Below, piece by piece: positions 1 to 6,609 of a DNA stretch of 9,722 nt. A program made the translations under genes and the position numbers. Source of the stretch: Candidatus Delongbacteria bacterium (GTDB taxonomy: Bacteria > Delongbacteria > UBA4055); assembly GCA_016938535.1 (NCBI GenBank), contig JAFGUL010000260.1:1-9722 (forward strand), in the 5' to 3' direction. Every line of letters begins with the position of its first letter. Positions within the stretch are counted from its first letter, which is position 1. The notes beneath the pieces were generated by a model, which did not search any database, was not told the DNA's origin, and worked only from the letters and a program-made list of their open reading frames with translations.

Positions 1-111
1 AGCCGAAGCATCGGGGGCTGAGCCGTCGTCGTTAATACCCACATTTTGGGCAAGCATAAGAGTTGCAGAGATTAAAATCACTGCTGTGATGATCGCTGTA
101 AACTTTTTCAT
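1..111 (-). CDS. Secreted protein, N-terminal fragment (signal peptide)
   Basis: Reading leftward from the ATG at 111-109 gives 37 codons open to the window edge. The peptide begins MKKFTAIITAVILISATLML followed by AQNVGINDDG. It has two lysines, a hydrophobic core of about 16 residues and a likely signal-peptidase site near LMLA-Q, so the product is exported. An AGGAGGA ribosome binding site lies at 121-115 on the minus strand, 4 nt from the start counting from AGGAGG, which fixes this start. The mature start (VGINDDGSAPDASA) resembles the N-terminus of large secreted or surface proteins I have seen in Bacteroidota-like genomes; that is recall, not an alignment. The rest of the gene is outside the window, so no function is assigned. 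It is divergent from the signalling array and probably unrelated to it. Confidence 0.8.
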   Translation of the reverse strand, partial: MKKFTAIITAVILISATLMLAQNVGINDDGSAPDASA

Positions 112-178
112 GATTCCTCCTACTGTTTTTTTGGTTTTATTCTTCTATCTTTCATATTGCAATGATCATGCCAAATTC

Positions 179-184
179 ATTATA
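179..184 (-). promoter_or_regulatory. Candidate -10 box for the leftward secreted-protein gene
   Basis: The minus strand reads TATAAT here, a perfect sigma70-type -10 hexamer, about 68 nt upstream of the leftward start codon. No good -35 box is seen at 16-18 nt; the best at 17 nt spacing is CAATTT. In such AT-rich sequence a perfect hexamer can arise by chance, so this is only a candidate. Confidence 0.3.
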
Positions 185-204
185 GGCATATATATTTAGT
201 GAAA

Positions 205-232
205 TTGTACTTTGAGGATCGAGAATTATAAT
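205..232 (+). promoter_or_regulatory. Candidate distal promoter for the signalling operon
   Basis: A perfect TATAAT lies at 227-232, with TTGTAC at 205-210 and a 16-nt spacer. The -35 box matches the consensus only in TTG. Use of this promoter would give a 5' leader of over 200 nt carrying both hairpins described below. Weak evidence. Confidence 0.22.
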
Positions 233-330
233 ATTTTTGTTATTATTTTCATATTAATAGTATCCTGACCAAGCAATTTATACACTAGTCATTTTTTATG
301 GAGGATCCTATAAAAATTAATCCGAGGCTT

Positions 331-351
331 TCGTAAAAATACGATTTTTTT
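331..351 (+). terminator. Small stem-loop with T-tract (weak terminator-like element)
   Basis: TCGTA at 331-335 pairs with TACGA at 340-344 across an AAAA loop, followed by seven T residues at 345-351. The shape is that of an intrinsic terminator, but the stem is only 5 bp with two GC pairs, so it is weak. No + strand gene ends upstream of it. It could be an attenuator under a distal promoter, or chance. Confidence 0.25.
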
Positions 352-354
352 CTC

Positions 355-382
355 TTGTATTTTAAGCTTAGATTATTATATT
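355..382 (+). promoter_or_regulatory. Candidate proximal promoter for the signalling operon
   Basis: TTGTAT at 355-360 and TATATT at 377-382 are separated by 16 nt, an acceptable sigma70-like arrangement about 75 nt upstream of the first ATG at 458. Transcription would start near 390 and place the 413-428 stem within a short leader. The hexamers are imperfect and the background is AT-rich. Confidence 0.3.
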
Positions 383-412
383 TACTTGAGTAGAGAGAAA
401 CACTGTATCGGA

Positions 413-434
413 CCTGCCTGAAAGCGGGGGTTTT
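413..434 (+). promoter_or_regulatory. Leader stem-loop upstream of the operon's first gene
   Basis: CCTGC at 413-417 can pair with GCGGG at 424-428 (one T-G wobble) around a six-base loop; it is followed by GG and TTTT at 431-434. This GC-rich patch stands out in AT-rich sequence and lies 11 nt before the GGAGG ribosome binding site at 446-450. It could act as an attenuator or an mRNA 5' structure. I do not recognise it as a known riboswitch. Confidence 0.25.
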
Positions 435-457
435 ATTTCATATTTGGAGGCGGATAA

Positions 458-1000
458 ATGAAAGACATTAGCGATCTTTATAAGTTGATAGTTGATAATA
501 TACCGTCAGGTGTATGGGTTTCTGACCGGCATGACAAAATTGTGTTCGCAAATGAAGCTATGTGCAATCTGGCAGGAGTACCGTGCTCAGAGATAGTCGG
601 GAGGTCAGTCTCAACGGATTTTTCTCCTGAAACTGTTGATGAATTCGCGAAACACTATCAAAAAGTAAAAAATAATATGGCTCCCGGCGAATATGAAGCA
701 AAAGTAAAGACACCGGCAGGAAAGGATACAATTCAGAGGGGCTGGCTTATCCCGATAGCAGAAGAAGGTAAATTTGCGGGAATGATCGTCACTGTAGAAG
801 ATATCACAGAAAAAGGAATTCTTGAGAAGAAGCTTGATTTATATAAGCAAAATCTGGAGAAAATGGTTCAGGACAGAACAAAAGAGCTTGAGGAAAAGAA
901 CGAAAAACTAAGCAAATTCAATAAGCTTTTCGTAGAAAGAGAATTCAGGATTAAAGAACTCAGAGACAGAGTTAAAGAGCTTGAGGAAAAACTTAATTGA
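458..1000 (+). CDS. Kinase-less PAS sensor protein with signalling helix and coiled-coil tail
   Basis: A 180-aa soluble protein with no membrane segment or signal peptide. Residues about 7-118 form one PAS domain, marked by PSGVWVSD, a central NEAM/AG segment and the closing EDITEK. Residues 129-154 form a charged helix (LEKMVQDRTKELEEKN) closely matching the signalling helix that leads into the histidine box of the three downstream kinases. Here no SVSHDLR follows; the protein continues with FNKLFVEREFRIKELRDR and ends in a coiled coil. It therefore senses but cannot phosphorylate. The PAS domain is paralogous to the first PAS of the 5131-6609 kinase, with the same GVW start and PGEYE and RGWL segments. 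GGAGG at 446-450, 7 nt before the ATG, supports the start. It is first in the operon, 11 nt before the next gene. Its PAS ligand cannot be told from sequence, and partner binding through the tail is inferred. Confidence 0.85.
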   Translation: MKDISDLYKLIVDNIPSGVWVSDRHDKIVFANEAMCNLAGVPCSEIVGRSVSTDFSPETVDEFAKHYQKVKNNMAPGEYEAKVKTPAGKDTIQRGWLIPIAEEGKFAGMIVTVEDITEKGILEKKLDLYKQNLEKMVQDRTKELEEKNEKLSKFNKLFVEREFRIKELRDRVKELEEKLN

Positions 1001-1001
1001 C

Positions 1002-1006
1002 GGGAG
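1002..1006 (+). promoter_or_regulatory. Ribosome binding site deciding the start at 1012
   Basis: GGGAG lies 5 nt before the ATG at 1012. The frame is also open from a TTG at 997 that overlaps the previous gene's stop, but that TTG has no comparable ribosome binding site. The ATG at 1012 is therefore preferred, which shortens the protein by 5 residues. Confidence 0.7.
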
Positions 1007-1011
1007 CAGGA

Positions 1012-2979
1012 ATGAGTAAGAAATTAAAAGCTGAAATTTCAAAAGGCAATAATGTAATTCTCCTTCGTTTATCAGTATTTATCATCATTTCCGTTTTTAT
1101 TCTGTCGCTATCTTATTACATCTACAAAGAAAAATATTACACATCCGTGATGAAGAACATCAATTCGGAGCTTGAAGCAGTTTCCAGATTAAAACTTGAA
1201 AATATAGTTCAGTGGAGAAATGAAAGGATAAGGAACCTTATAGTGCTCCAAAATCCCGCTTTTGGATCGAGGGTGAAAAAAACTCTTGAATTCCCGGGTG
1301 ATGAGGCAGTACAGAAGGAGATGTACGACTGGCTGATAAGATTTGACGAAAACTACGGATATGAAAGAAGCTGCATCCACGATCTTGAAGGGAATGAGGC
1401 AGTCAAAACCGACGAGGCTCATACTGAAATGATAACCAGAGAGATTGATTACAATGAAAGGCTTTTCGAAAAAAAGGAAGTCATTTTCGGTGAGATGTAT
1501 TTTGATTCTCTGCGCAATAAAGAATATATACCGGTGATAGCCGGAATGTTCGATTTCTATGACGGAATGAAACCGCTGGGATTTATGTTGTCGCGAATTA
1601 ATCCTGAAGATTATCTTTTTCCCCTGCTTAACAGCTGGCCGGTGCCCAGGAAATCCGCTCAATCATTTCTGGTCAAGAGAGAGGCAGACAATATTGTTCT
1701 TCTTAACAACTGTACCGAAAATAATAATTCAGCTCTCAACATGACATTCAGGATCTCTGATTTTCCGGAAATGCCTGCCGTAAAAGCTGTATCAGGAAGT
1801 TCAGGTATTGTGGAAGGTGAAAATTATTCCGGTAAGGACGTGATAGCTTTTGTCAGCAAAGTTCCCGGCACAAAATGGTTTATTATTTCAAAAATTGATT
1901 CTGAAGAAGCCCTGACTCCGGCGCGAACAGCTTTTAATACTATCTTTCTGATCGCTGCCCTCGTAATTTTTCTTTTCGGAACGGGGATGTTGTTCATAAG
2001 CAGAAGTCAGAAATACAAATACTACAAAGAGCTTGCAAAAAAATCCGCAGAACTGGCTGAAAGCGAAGCGAATCTCAAAATCACTCTTTCTTCGATCGGC
2101 GACGGCGTAATTGCTACAGACAGGGAGGGCAGGATCACTATGCTCAATAAAACTGCCCAAGCGCTTACAGGATGGAGTATTGAAGATGCCAAAACCAGAG
2201 ATATTAGAGAGGTGTTCAGGATCATAAACGCACACACAAGGAAAGAAGTTTTAAATCCTGTCGAAATAGTGATGAAAGACGGCAGGACCGTAGGACTTGC
2301 AAATCATACAATTCTGATCTCGAAAGACGGAAAAGAGTACCAGATCGCCGATTCAGCTGCACCCATAGTTGATGAAGGAGGGAATATTCACGGGATGATT
2401 CTTGTATTTTCAGATGTTACCGAAAAATACGAAATTCAGGAAAAGACCGCCGAGAACGAGAGATTTCTGAATTCGATGATAAGTAACCTGAAAGGCGTAG
2501 TTTACAGATGTAAAAATGACGAAGCATGGACAATGACATTTCTGAACAAAGAGTTCAAAGAACTTACAGGTTACAGTCCGGAAGAATTCATGGAGAACGG
2601 CAGTAAAAAATTCAATGATATTATCTTTGAACATGATAGGATAAAAGTCAAAGAGGCCGTTGAGAAAGCTCTTACGGACAAACGGCATTTTACAGTTGAG
2701 TACCGGATAGTTCACTCATCGGGAGAGATCATATGGGTGCTTGAAAAAGGAAAGGGAATTTTTGATAATGAAGGGAATTTGAGATTTCTTGAAGGTTTTA
2801 TAACAGACATAACATTGAACAAAACAGCTGAAATTCAGATCAGGGAAAAATCGGATGAACTTGAAAGGGCCAATAAACTGATGATCGGCAGGGAATTGAA
2901 AATGGTTGAGCTGAAAAAAGAGATAAATGAACTGCTTGCCGAGCTCGGAAGAGAAAGAAAATACACAGTTAACGATTGA
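1012..2979 (+). CDS. Membrane sensor with extracytoplasmic domain and two PAS domains, no kinase
   Basis: A 655-aa protein. TM1 is at about residues 15-37 and TM2 at about 309-330; the roughly 270 residues between them should lie outside the cytoplasm. Their size and helix-first layout (SELEAVSRLKLENIVQWRNE after TM1) fit a Cache-type sensor, but I see no ligand motif. PAS1 is at about 352-472 (GDGVIATD, closing with FSDVTEK) and PAS2 at about 482-604 (VVYRC, ELTGYSPEEF, closing with FITDIT). The C-terminus at 612-655 contains ANKLMIGRELKMVELKKEI, a conserved end module I recall from PAS proteins that lack a kinase. No H, N or G boxes are present. The tail shares the FNKL/ANKL...RE...EL pattern with the upstream PAS protein. 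The gene lies 11 nt after one gene and 10 nt before the next. It probably signals by protein contact with a kinase made from the same operon, which is inference. Confidence 0.85.
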   Translation: MSKKLKAEISKGNNVILLRLSVFIIISVFILSLSYYIYKEKYYTSVMKNINSELEAVSRLKLENIVQWRNERIRNLIVLQNPAFGSRVKKTLEFPGDEAVQKEMYDWLIRFDENYGYERSCIHDLEGNEAVKTDEAHTEMITREIDYNERLFEKKEVIFGEMYFDSLRNKEYIPVIAGMFDFYDGMKPLGFMLSRINPEDYLFPLLNSWPVPRKSAQSFLVKREADNIVLLNNCTENNNSALNMTFRISDFPEMPAVKAVSGSSGIVEGENYSGKDVIAFVSKVPGTKWFIISKIDSEEALTPARTAFNTIFLIAALVIFLFGTGMLFISRSQKYKYYKELAKKSAELAESEANLKITLSSIGDGVIATDREGRITMLNKTAQALTGWSIEDAKTRDIREVFRIINAHTRKEVLNPVEIVMKDGRTVGLANHTILISKDGKEYQIADSAAPIVDEGGNIHGMILVFSDVTEKYEIQEKTAENERFLNSMISNLKGVVYRCKNDEAWTMTFLNKEFKELTGYSPEEFMENGSKKFNDIIFEHDRIKVKEAVEKALTDKRHFTVEYRIVHSSGEIIWVLEKGKGIFDNEGNLRFLEGFITDITLNKTAEIQIREKSDELERANKLMIGRELKMVELKKEINELLAELGRERKYTVND

Positions 2980-2982
2980 GGA
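2978..2982 (+). promoter_or_regulatory. Ribosome binding site deciding the start at 2990
   Basis: GAGGA overlaps the stop codon of the upstream gene and lies 7 nt before the ATG at 2990. An in-frame ATG at 2927 lies inside the upstream gene, lacks a good ribosome binding site and would add 21 polar residues before TM1. The ATG at 2990 is preferred. Confidence 0.65.
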
Positions 2983-2989
2983 CTATATC

Positions 2990-3262
2990 ATGATACAGGA
3001 AAATGAGATAATTACACTGGTGCTGTTTATAGCGCTGATGCTGTTTATGGCTTTCAACAGAAAGAAACTCAAGGATTTTCCGGGCATTAAAATTTTCATG
3101 GCTTCTTCAATTCTTCTTTTTTTAAGCGTAATATGTACTGTCGCTGAAGGTTTCCTATTGGAAGACGAGTTAAATATTCTTGAACATTTATTTAGATCAG
3201 TAAGTGCTCTTCTGCTCGTATTCTGGTCAATGTCATTCAGATCTGAGGGGAGGGAAGCATAA
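2990..3262 (+). CDS. Small three-TM membrane protein, like the N-terminal domain of the next kinase
   Basis: A 90-aa protein that is almost entirely membrane-embedded: TM1 at about 6-22, a basic loop NRKKLKDF, TM2 at about 32-52, and TM3 at about 63-83, ending in a short charged tail. By the positive-inside rule, the basic loop and perhaps the RSEGREA tail would be cytoplasmic, though both cannot be for three helices, so topology is uncertain. I recognise no family. Length, helix spacing and some residues (basic loop after TM1, acidic LEDELNILEHLF before TM3) resemble the first 93 residues of the kinase that starts at its stop codon, so it may be a free-standing copy of that input domain. Its stop and the next gene's ATG overlap by one base (TAATG), implying coupled translation. 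A role as a partner or regulator of the kinase is inferred. Confidence 0.7.
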   Translation: MIQENEIITLVLFIALMLFMAFNRKKLKDFPGIKIFMASSILLFLSVICTVAEGFLLEDELNILEHLFRSVSALLLVFWSMSFRSEGREA

Positions 3263-5130
3263 TGATCGGACTGATTGATGTTTTAAGCCTGGTCTTTATA
3301 ATTCTGGCTATGATATTGTTCATAATATTCGTTTTTCCCAAAAAAGACCGTACTGCACCGCTCTTCAAACTTATAGTTATTACTCTATTTGTCCTTTTTG
3401 TTTTCCATTATGTGAGCAATACACTTGAGTGGATCGGGATATCTGAAGCTCTGGACCCTTATGAAGATTTCATCGAACTTTTTGAACCGACATTTATCTT
3501 CTTTCTCCTCTATATATTTTTTTCTTACATTTCTGCACAAAAATTAAGGGATTCAGAGGAAAAGTACAGGCTCATAGTTGAGAATCAGACCGATCTTGTT
3601 GTTAAAGTTGATCCTGACGGGAAATTCCTTTTCGCAAGCCGCTCATACTGCGACACCTTCGGAAAAACGGAAAAGGAGCTTTTGGGACAGAAATTTATTC
3701 CGTTTATCCATGAAGATGACAGAGAACCCACATTAAGAGAAATGCAAAAACTTGAGAAACCTCCCTATACCTGTTATGTTGAACAGAGAGCACTGACGGC
3801 AAATGGGTGGAGATGGCTGGCATGGACAGACAAAGCTGTTAGGGATAATGAGGGAAATATGAATTTCATTGTCGGAGTTGGAAGAGATATCACAGAAAAG
3901 AAAAAAAATGAGGATGATATCAGTTCTCTGAAAGCTCAGTTTGAGTATGTACTTACCGTAACGAATACGGGGTTAGATTTAATAGATGAAGATTTAAATA
4001 TGATATATGCGGATACGAACTGGATCAAAAAACTCGGCGATCCGAAAGGAAAGAAGTGCTATGAATACTTCATGGACAGAAGCCAGAGATGCGAAACCTG
4101 TTCAATACCGGAAGTTCTTAGAACGGGTGAAACCGTTGTTTCTGAAGAATTCCTTGAAAAAGAGAAGAGAACAGTGGAAGTTCATACAATAGCTCTTAAA
4201 GAGACCCTTAACGGTAAAAGAATGGTCGCTGAGTTCAATATAGACATCAGTGAGAGCAGGAAAAAGGAGTCAGAACTCAGACAACTTCTAGCAGACCTTG
4301 AAAAAAGCAGAAAGGCTGAGTTTAACCTGATAGAAGATTTGAAGGAGGAGATAACCGAAAAAGAAAAAGCCAGTATGGAGATAGTCAGACTTAATGAAAC
4401 CCTTGAGGATAAAGTAAAAGAGAGAACGAGAGAACTTGAACTTTCAAATAAAGAGCTTGAGTCTTTTGCGTACAGTGTTTCACACGATCTCAGATCGCCT
4501 TTAAGACACATTCTCGGTTATGCGGATCTTTTGCTGAATGAGTGCTCAGGTCCACCTTCAGGATCGACTGTTCATCTTAATAAAATAATAAGCAGCGCTG
4601 ATTACATGGGTCAGCTTATTGACGATCTGCTTGAATATTCACGAACGGGAAGAGCTGAGATGAATATGAAAATAGTTGATATGGGAGAAATGATAAAGCA
4701 TATTCAGAAGCGATTCGAACATGAAATGCCTGAAAGAAAGATCAAATGGATCAACGGAAAACTGCCGACTGCCTGTTGCGATGAAAATCTTATGAGATCA
4801 GTATGGATAAATCTGATCGAGAATGCAGTCAAATATACTTCGAAGAAAGATCAGTCCGTTATTGAGATCGGATGTAAAGAAAAACCCGATGAATATGAAT
4901 TTTTCGTTAACGACAACGGCGCAGGATTCGATATGAGTTTCTATCCCAAACTTTTCGGAGTTTTCCATAGACTTCACAGCAGATCAGAATTTGAAGGAAC
5001 AGGCATCGGTCTTGCTAATGTAAGAAGAATAATCGAAAGACACGGCGGAAGCGTTAGGGCGGAATCTGCGGGTGAAGGAAAAGGGGCATGTTTCTATTTT
5101 TCCATACCAGACAAAAAGGGAACTGATTAG
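3262..5130 (+). CDS. Three-TM sensor histidine kinase with PAS and Cys-PAS domains (Cph1-type core)
   Basis: A 622-aa protein. Residues 1-93 contain three TM helices (about 4-25, 34-60, 71-92), with NTLEWIGISEALDPYEDF between TM2 and TM3. I recall this LEW...DPxED motif from membrane-anchored PAS kinases of bacteria and archaea. PAS1 is at about 98-215 and a second PAS at about 222-330 with cysteines C266, C277 and C280. A long coiled coil (330-400) leads to HisKA with H408 in SVSHDLRSPLRH. The HATPase_c domain shows the N-box around N521, DNGAGFD at 551-557, an F-box KLFGVFHRLH and GTGIGLA at 579-585, so it should be catalytically competent. The core is the Cph1/bacteriophytochrome-like class, but no GAF or PHY chromophore domain is present, so light sensing is not indicated. 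It is preceded by a GGGGAGGG ribosome binding site at 3247-3254 and abuts the next kinase with no gap. Confidence 0.92.
   Translation: MIGLIDVLSLVFIILAMILFIIFVFPKKDRTAPLFKLIVITLFVLFVFHYVSNTLEWIGISEALDPYEDFIELFEPTFIFFLLYIFFSYISAQKLRDSEEKYRLIVENQTDLVVKVDPDGKFLFASRSYCDTFGKTEKELLGQKFIPFIHEDDREPTLREMQKLEKPPYTCYVEQRALTANGWRWLAWTDKAVRDNEGNMNFIVGVGRDITEKKKNEDDISSLKAQFEYVLTVTNTGLDLIDEDLNMIYADTNWIKKLGDPKGKKCYEYFMDRSQRCETCSIPEVLRTGETVVSEEFLEKEKRTVEVHTIALKETLNGKRMVAEFNIDISESRKKESELRQLLADLEKSRKAEFNLIEDLKEEITEKEKASMEIVRLNETLEDKVKERTRELELSNKELESFAYSVSHDLRSPLRHILGYADLLLNECSGPPSGSTVHLNKIISSADYMGQLIDDLLEYSRTGRAEMNMKIVDMGEMIKHIQKRFEHEMPERKIKWINGKLPTACCDENLMRSVWINLIENAVKYTSKKDQSVIEIGCKEKPDEYEFFVNDNGAGFDMSFYPKLFGVFHRLHSRSEFEGTGIGLANVRRIIERHGGSVRAESAGEGKGACFYFSIPDKKGTD
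5060..5108 (+). repeat. Near-identical DNA patch, copy 1 (pair with 6536-6584)
   Basis: This 49-nt stretch at the 3' end of the 3262-5130 kinase gene matches 6536-6584 at the end of the next kinase gene at 45 of 49 bases by hand comparison. It encodes the C-terminal strand of HATPase_c (GEGKGACFYFSIP in both). DNA identity here exceeds that of most of the two genes, including at synonymous sites. Confidence 0.7.
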
Positions 5131-6609
5131 ATGAATGAATTATACAGAAATATCCTGGAAGAACTGCCTTCGGGTGTATGGGTAACCGACAGTAATGACA
5201 AAGTAATATATATCAATAAAGCTATGGCAGAGATCGCCGGAGCCTCAGTTGAGCAGTTTACCGGTCTTGAAGTATTCAAAGACCTTGACAAACCGGGCAA
5301 TAATGAGTTTTTGAGCTGCTTTAAAAAAGTTAAAGCCAATCTGTTCCCGGGGGAATATGAAGTCAGGCTTCAGGATAACAAAGGCAAAGAATTCGTTCAC
5401 AGGGGCTGGCTGACACCGCTTGTAAAGGACGGAAAATATGACGGAATGATAGTCACAGCTGAAGATATTACCGAAAAAGACATCTATTTTAAAGCAATGA
5501 AAGATTCTGAAGAAAAATTTAGAAGAACGATAGAGTTCGCCGCTGACGGTATTCTTCTCGGATCACCTGACGGATATATAACCGAAGCAAATCAGGCTGC
5601 CTGCGAGCTTTTCGGGATGAGCAAAAAAGAGATGCTCAACATTCACATAAGTAAAATGCCTTTCACGGAAGAAAGCATTCAAAGAACGCCGATGAGATTT
5701 GATCTTCTGAAAGAGGGAAAAACAGTCATAAGAGAAAGGGCGATCAAAAGAAGAGACGGATCTGAGATCGTAATAGAGATGAAGACCAAAATGATGGAGG
5801 ACGGTACTTATCAGTCCATTTATAGGGATATTACAGAGAAAAAGTCAAATGAAAAAACAATACTTGAACTTAACGAATCACTTGAGCAGAAAGTAAAAGA
5901 TAGAACATCTCAGCTTGAAGCGGTAAATAAAGAGCTGGAATCTTTCAGCTATTCAGTCTCGCATGACTTGAGAGCCCCGGTCAGGCATATATCGGGATTT
6001 ACAGATATCCTCGCAAAAAGCTTAGACCCGGATGAACGAACGGCTGAAACGATAAACAAGATAAAAACAGCCGCCTGCAAAATGGAAAAGCTCATTGACG
6101 ATCTTCTCGAATTTTCAAAAACAGGAAGTCTTGAGCTTTCAAGGAACAGGCTGAACATGAATCCGATCATCGAAGCCGTAAAAAAGGAGTTATGCGAAAG
6201 TGATCCTGTGAAAAAGATCGAATGGAAAATTTCAGACCTTCCGTCCGTTTACTGCGACAGGAATCTTATTAAAATTGTATGGGAGAACCTTATAGGTAAC
6301 GCATGCAAATATTCTGCTAACTCAGAACCGGCAGTGATCGAAATAGGATATAGTGAGAAGAAAAAAGAATACGAGTTCTATATAAAAGACAACGGAGTAG
6401 GTTTTGATCCAGAATTTTATGATAAACTTTTCGGGGTTTTCCAGAGGCTTCATCATGAAAAAGATTTCCCGGGAACAGGCATAGGGCTGGCTACTGTAAA
6501 AAGGATCATATCACGACACAGCGGGAGCGTAAGAGCGGAATCTGAAGGTGAAGGAAAAGGTGCGTGTTTCTATTTTTCCATACCGAAAATACAGCGGGAG
6601 AAAGAATGA
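5131..6609 (+). CDS. Soluble PAS-PAS sensor histidine kinase (Cph1-type core)
   Basis: A 492-aa cytoplasmic kinase with no TM segment. PAS1 at about 5-117 is the paralogue of the PAS domain encoded at 458-1000. PAS2 at about 126-238 (ADGILLGS, EMKTKMMEDGTYQSI) is the paralogue of the first PAS of the 6606-9155 kinase. A signalling helix at 247-272 leads to HisKA with H278 in SVSHDLRAPVRH. HATPase_c has the N-box at about 384-394 (N390), DNGVGFD at 420-426, KLFGVFQRLH and GTGIGLA at 448-454, all intact. The ATG directly follows the TAG of the upstream kinase; GGGAA at 5118-5122 is the likely ribosome binding site. The stop overlaps the next start as ATGA. With no membrane anchor it should sense an internal signal, or take input from another array member by heterodimerisation; neither can be shown from sequence. 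It probably phosphorylates the receiver at 9157-9621. Confidence 0.92.
   Translation: MNELYRNILEELPSGVWVTDSNDKVIYINKAMAEIAGASVEQFTGLEVFKDLDKPGNNEFLSCFKKVKANLFPGEYEVRLQDNKGKEFVHRGWLTPLVKDGKYDGMIVTAEDITEKDIYFKAMKDSEEKFRRTIEFAADGILLGSPDGYITEANQAACELFGMSKKEMLNIHISKMPFTEESIQRTPMRFDLLKEGKTVIRERAIKRRDGSEIVIEMKTKMMEDGTYQSIYRDITEKKSNEKTILELNESLEQKVKDRTSQLEAVNKELESFSYSVSHDLRAPVRHISGFTDILAKSLDPDERTAETINKIKTAACKMEKLIDDLLEFSKTGSLELSRNRLNMNPIIEAVKKELCESDPVKKIEWKISDLPSVYCDRNLIKIVWENLIGNACKYSANSEPAVIEIGYSEKKKEYEFYIKDNGVGFDPEFYDKLFGVFQRLHHEKDFPGTGIGLATVKRIISRHSGSVRAESEGEGKGACFYFSIPKIQREKE
5773..5844 (+). repeat. Near-identical DNA patch in PAS domain, copy 1 (pair with 7962-8033)
   Basis: A 72-nt stretch coding for the end of the ADGILLGS-type PAS domain matches 7962-8033 at 66 of 72 bases by hand comparison. 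The protein segment is IEMKTKMM-DGTYQSI-RDITEKK in both. Other parts of the two PAS domains are much more diverged. Confidence 0.7.
6536..6584 (+). repeat. Near-identical DNA patch, copy 2 (pair with 5060-5108)
   Basis: Second copy of the 49-nt patch at the 3' end of the 5131-6609 kinase gene. It differs from copy 1 at four positions. The corresponding end of the third kinase gene (6606-9155) is more diverged (EDKGAVFYFSLP). Confidence 0.7.
6596..6600 (+). promoter_or_regulatory. Ribosome binding site deciding the start at 6606
   Basis: GGGAG lies 5 nt before the ATG at 6606. The frame is also open from a GTG at 6564, but that would put 14 residues before a clear signal peptide. The ATG at 6606, overlapping the previous stop as ATGA, gives a normal signal peptide and is preferred. 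Confidence 0.75.

Larger units (their letters stand above)
112..457. other. Divergent intergenic region, AT-rich, no gene seen
   Basis: These 346 bases separate the leftward secreted-protein gene from the rightward signalling operon. I see no ORF with a credible ribosome binding site and no tRNA or recognisable riboswitch. The region holds candidate promoter hexamers on both strands, an 8-bp palindrome AGGATCCT at 302-309, a small stem with a T-run at 331-351, and a second stem followed by T-rich sequence at 413-434, just before the operon's first ribosome binding site. Confidence 0.7.

Noticed and set aside
298..336. 12-codon ORF starting ATGGAGGATCCT in the intergenic region
   Set aside because: No upstream ribosome binding site and no sign of coding; probably chance.
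997..1011. TTG start extending the 1012-2979 gene by five codons
   Set aside because: It overlaps the stop of the previous gene and has no clear ribosome binding site, while ATG at 1012 has GGGAG at 5 nt.
1189..1662. Minus-strand ORF of 157 codons
   Set aside because: It lies wholly inside the 1012-2979 gene, opposite its extracytoplasmic domain, and has no recognisable domain or promoter; a frame shadow.
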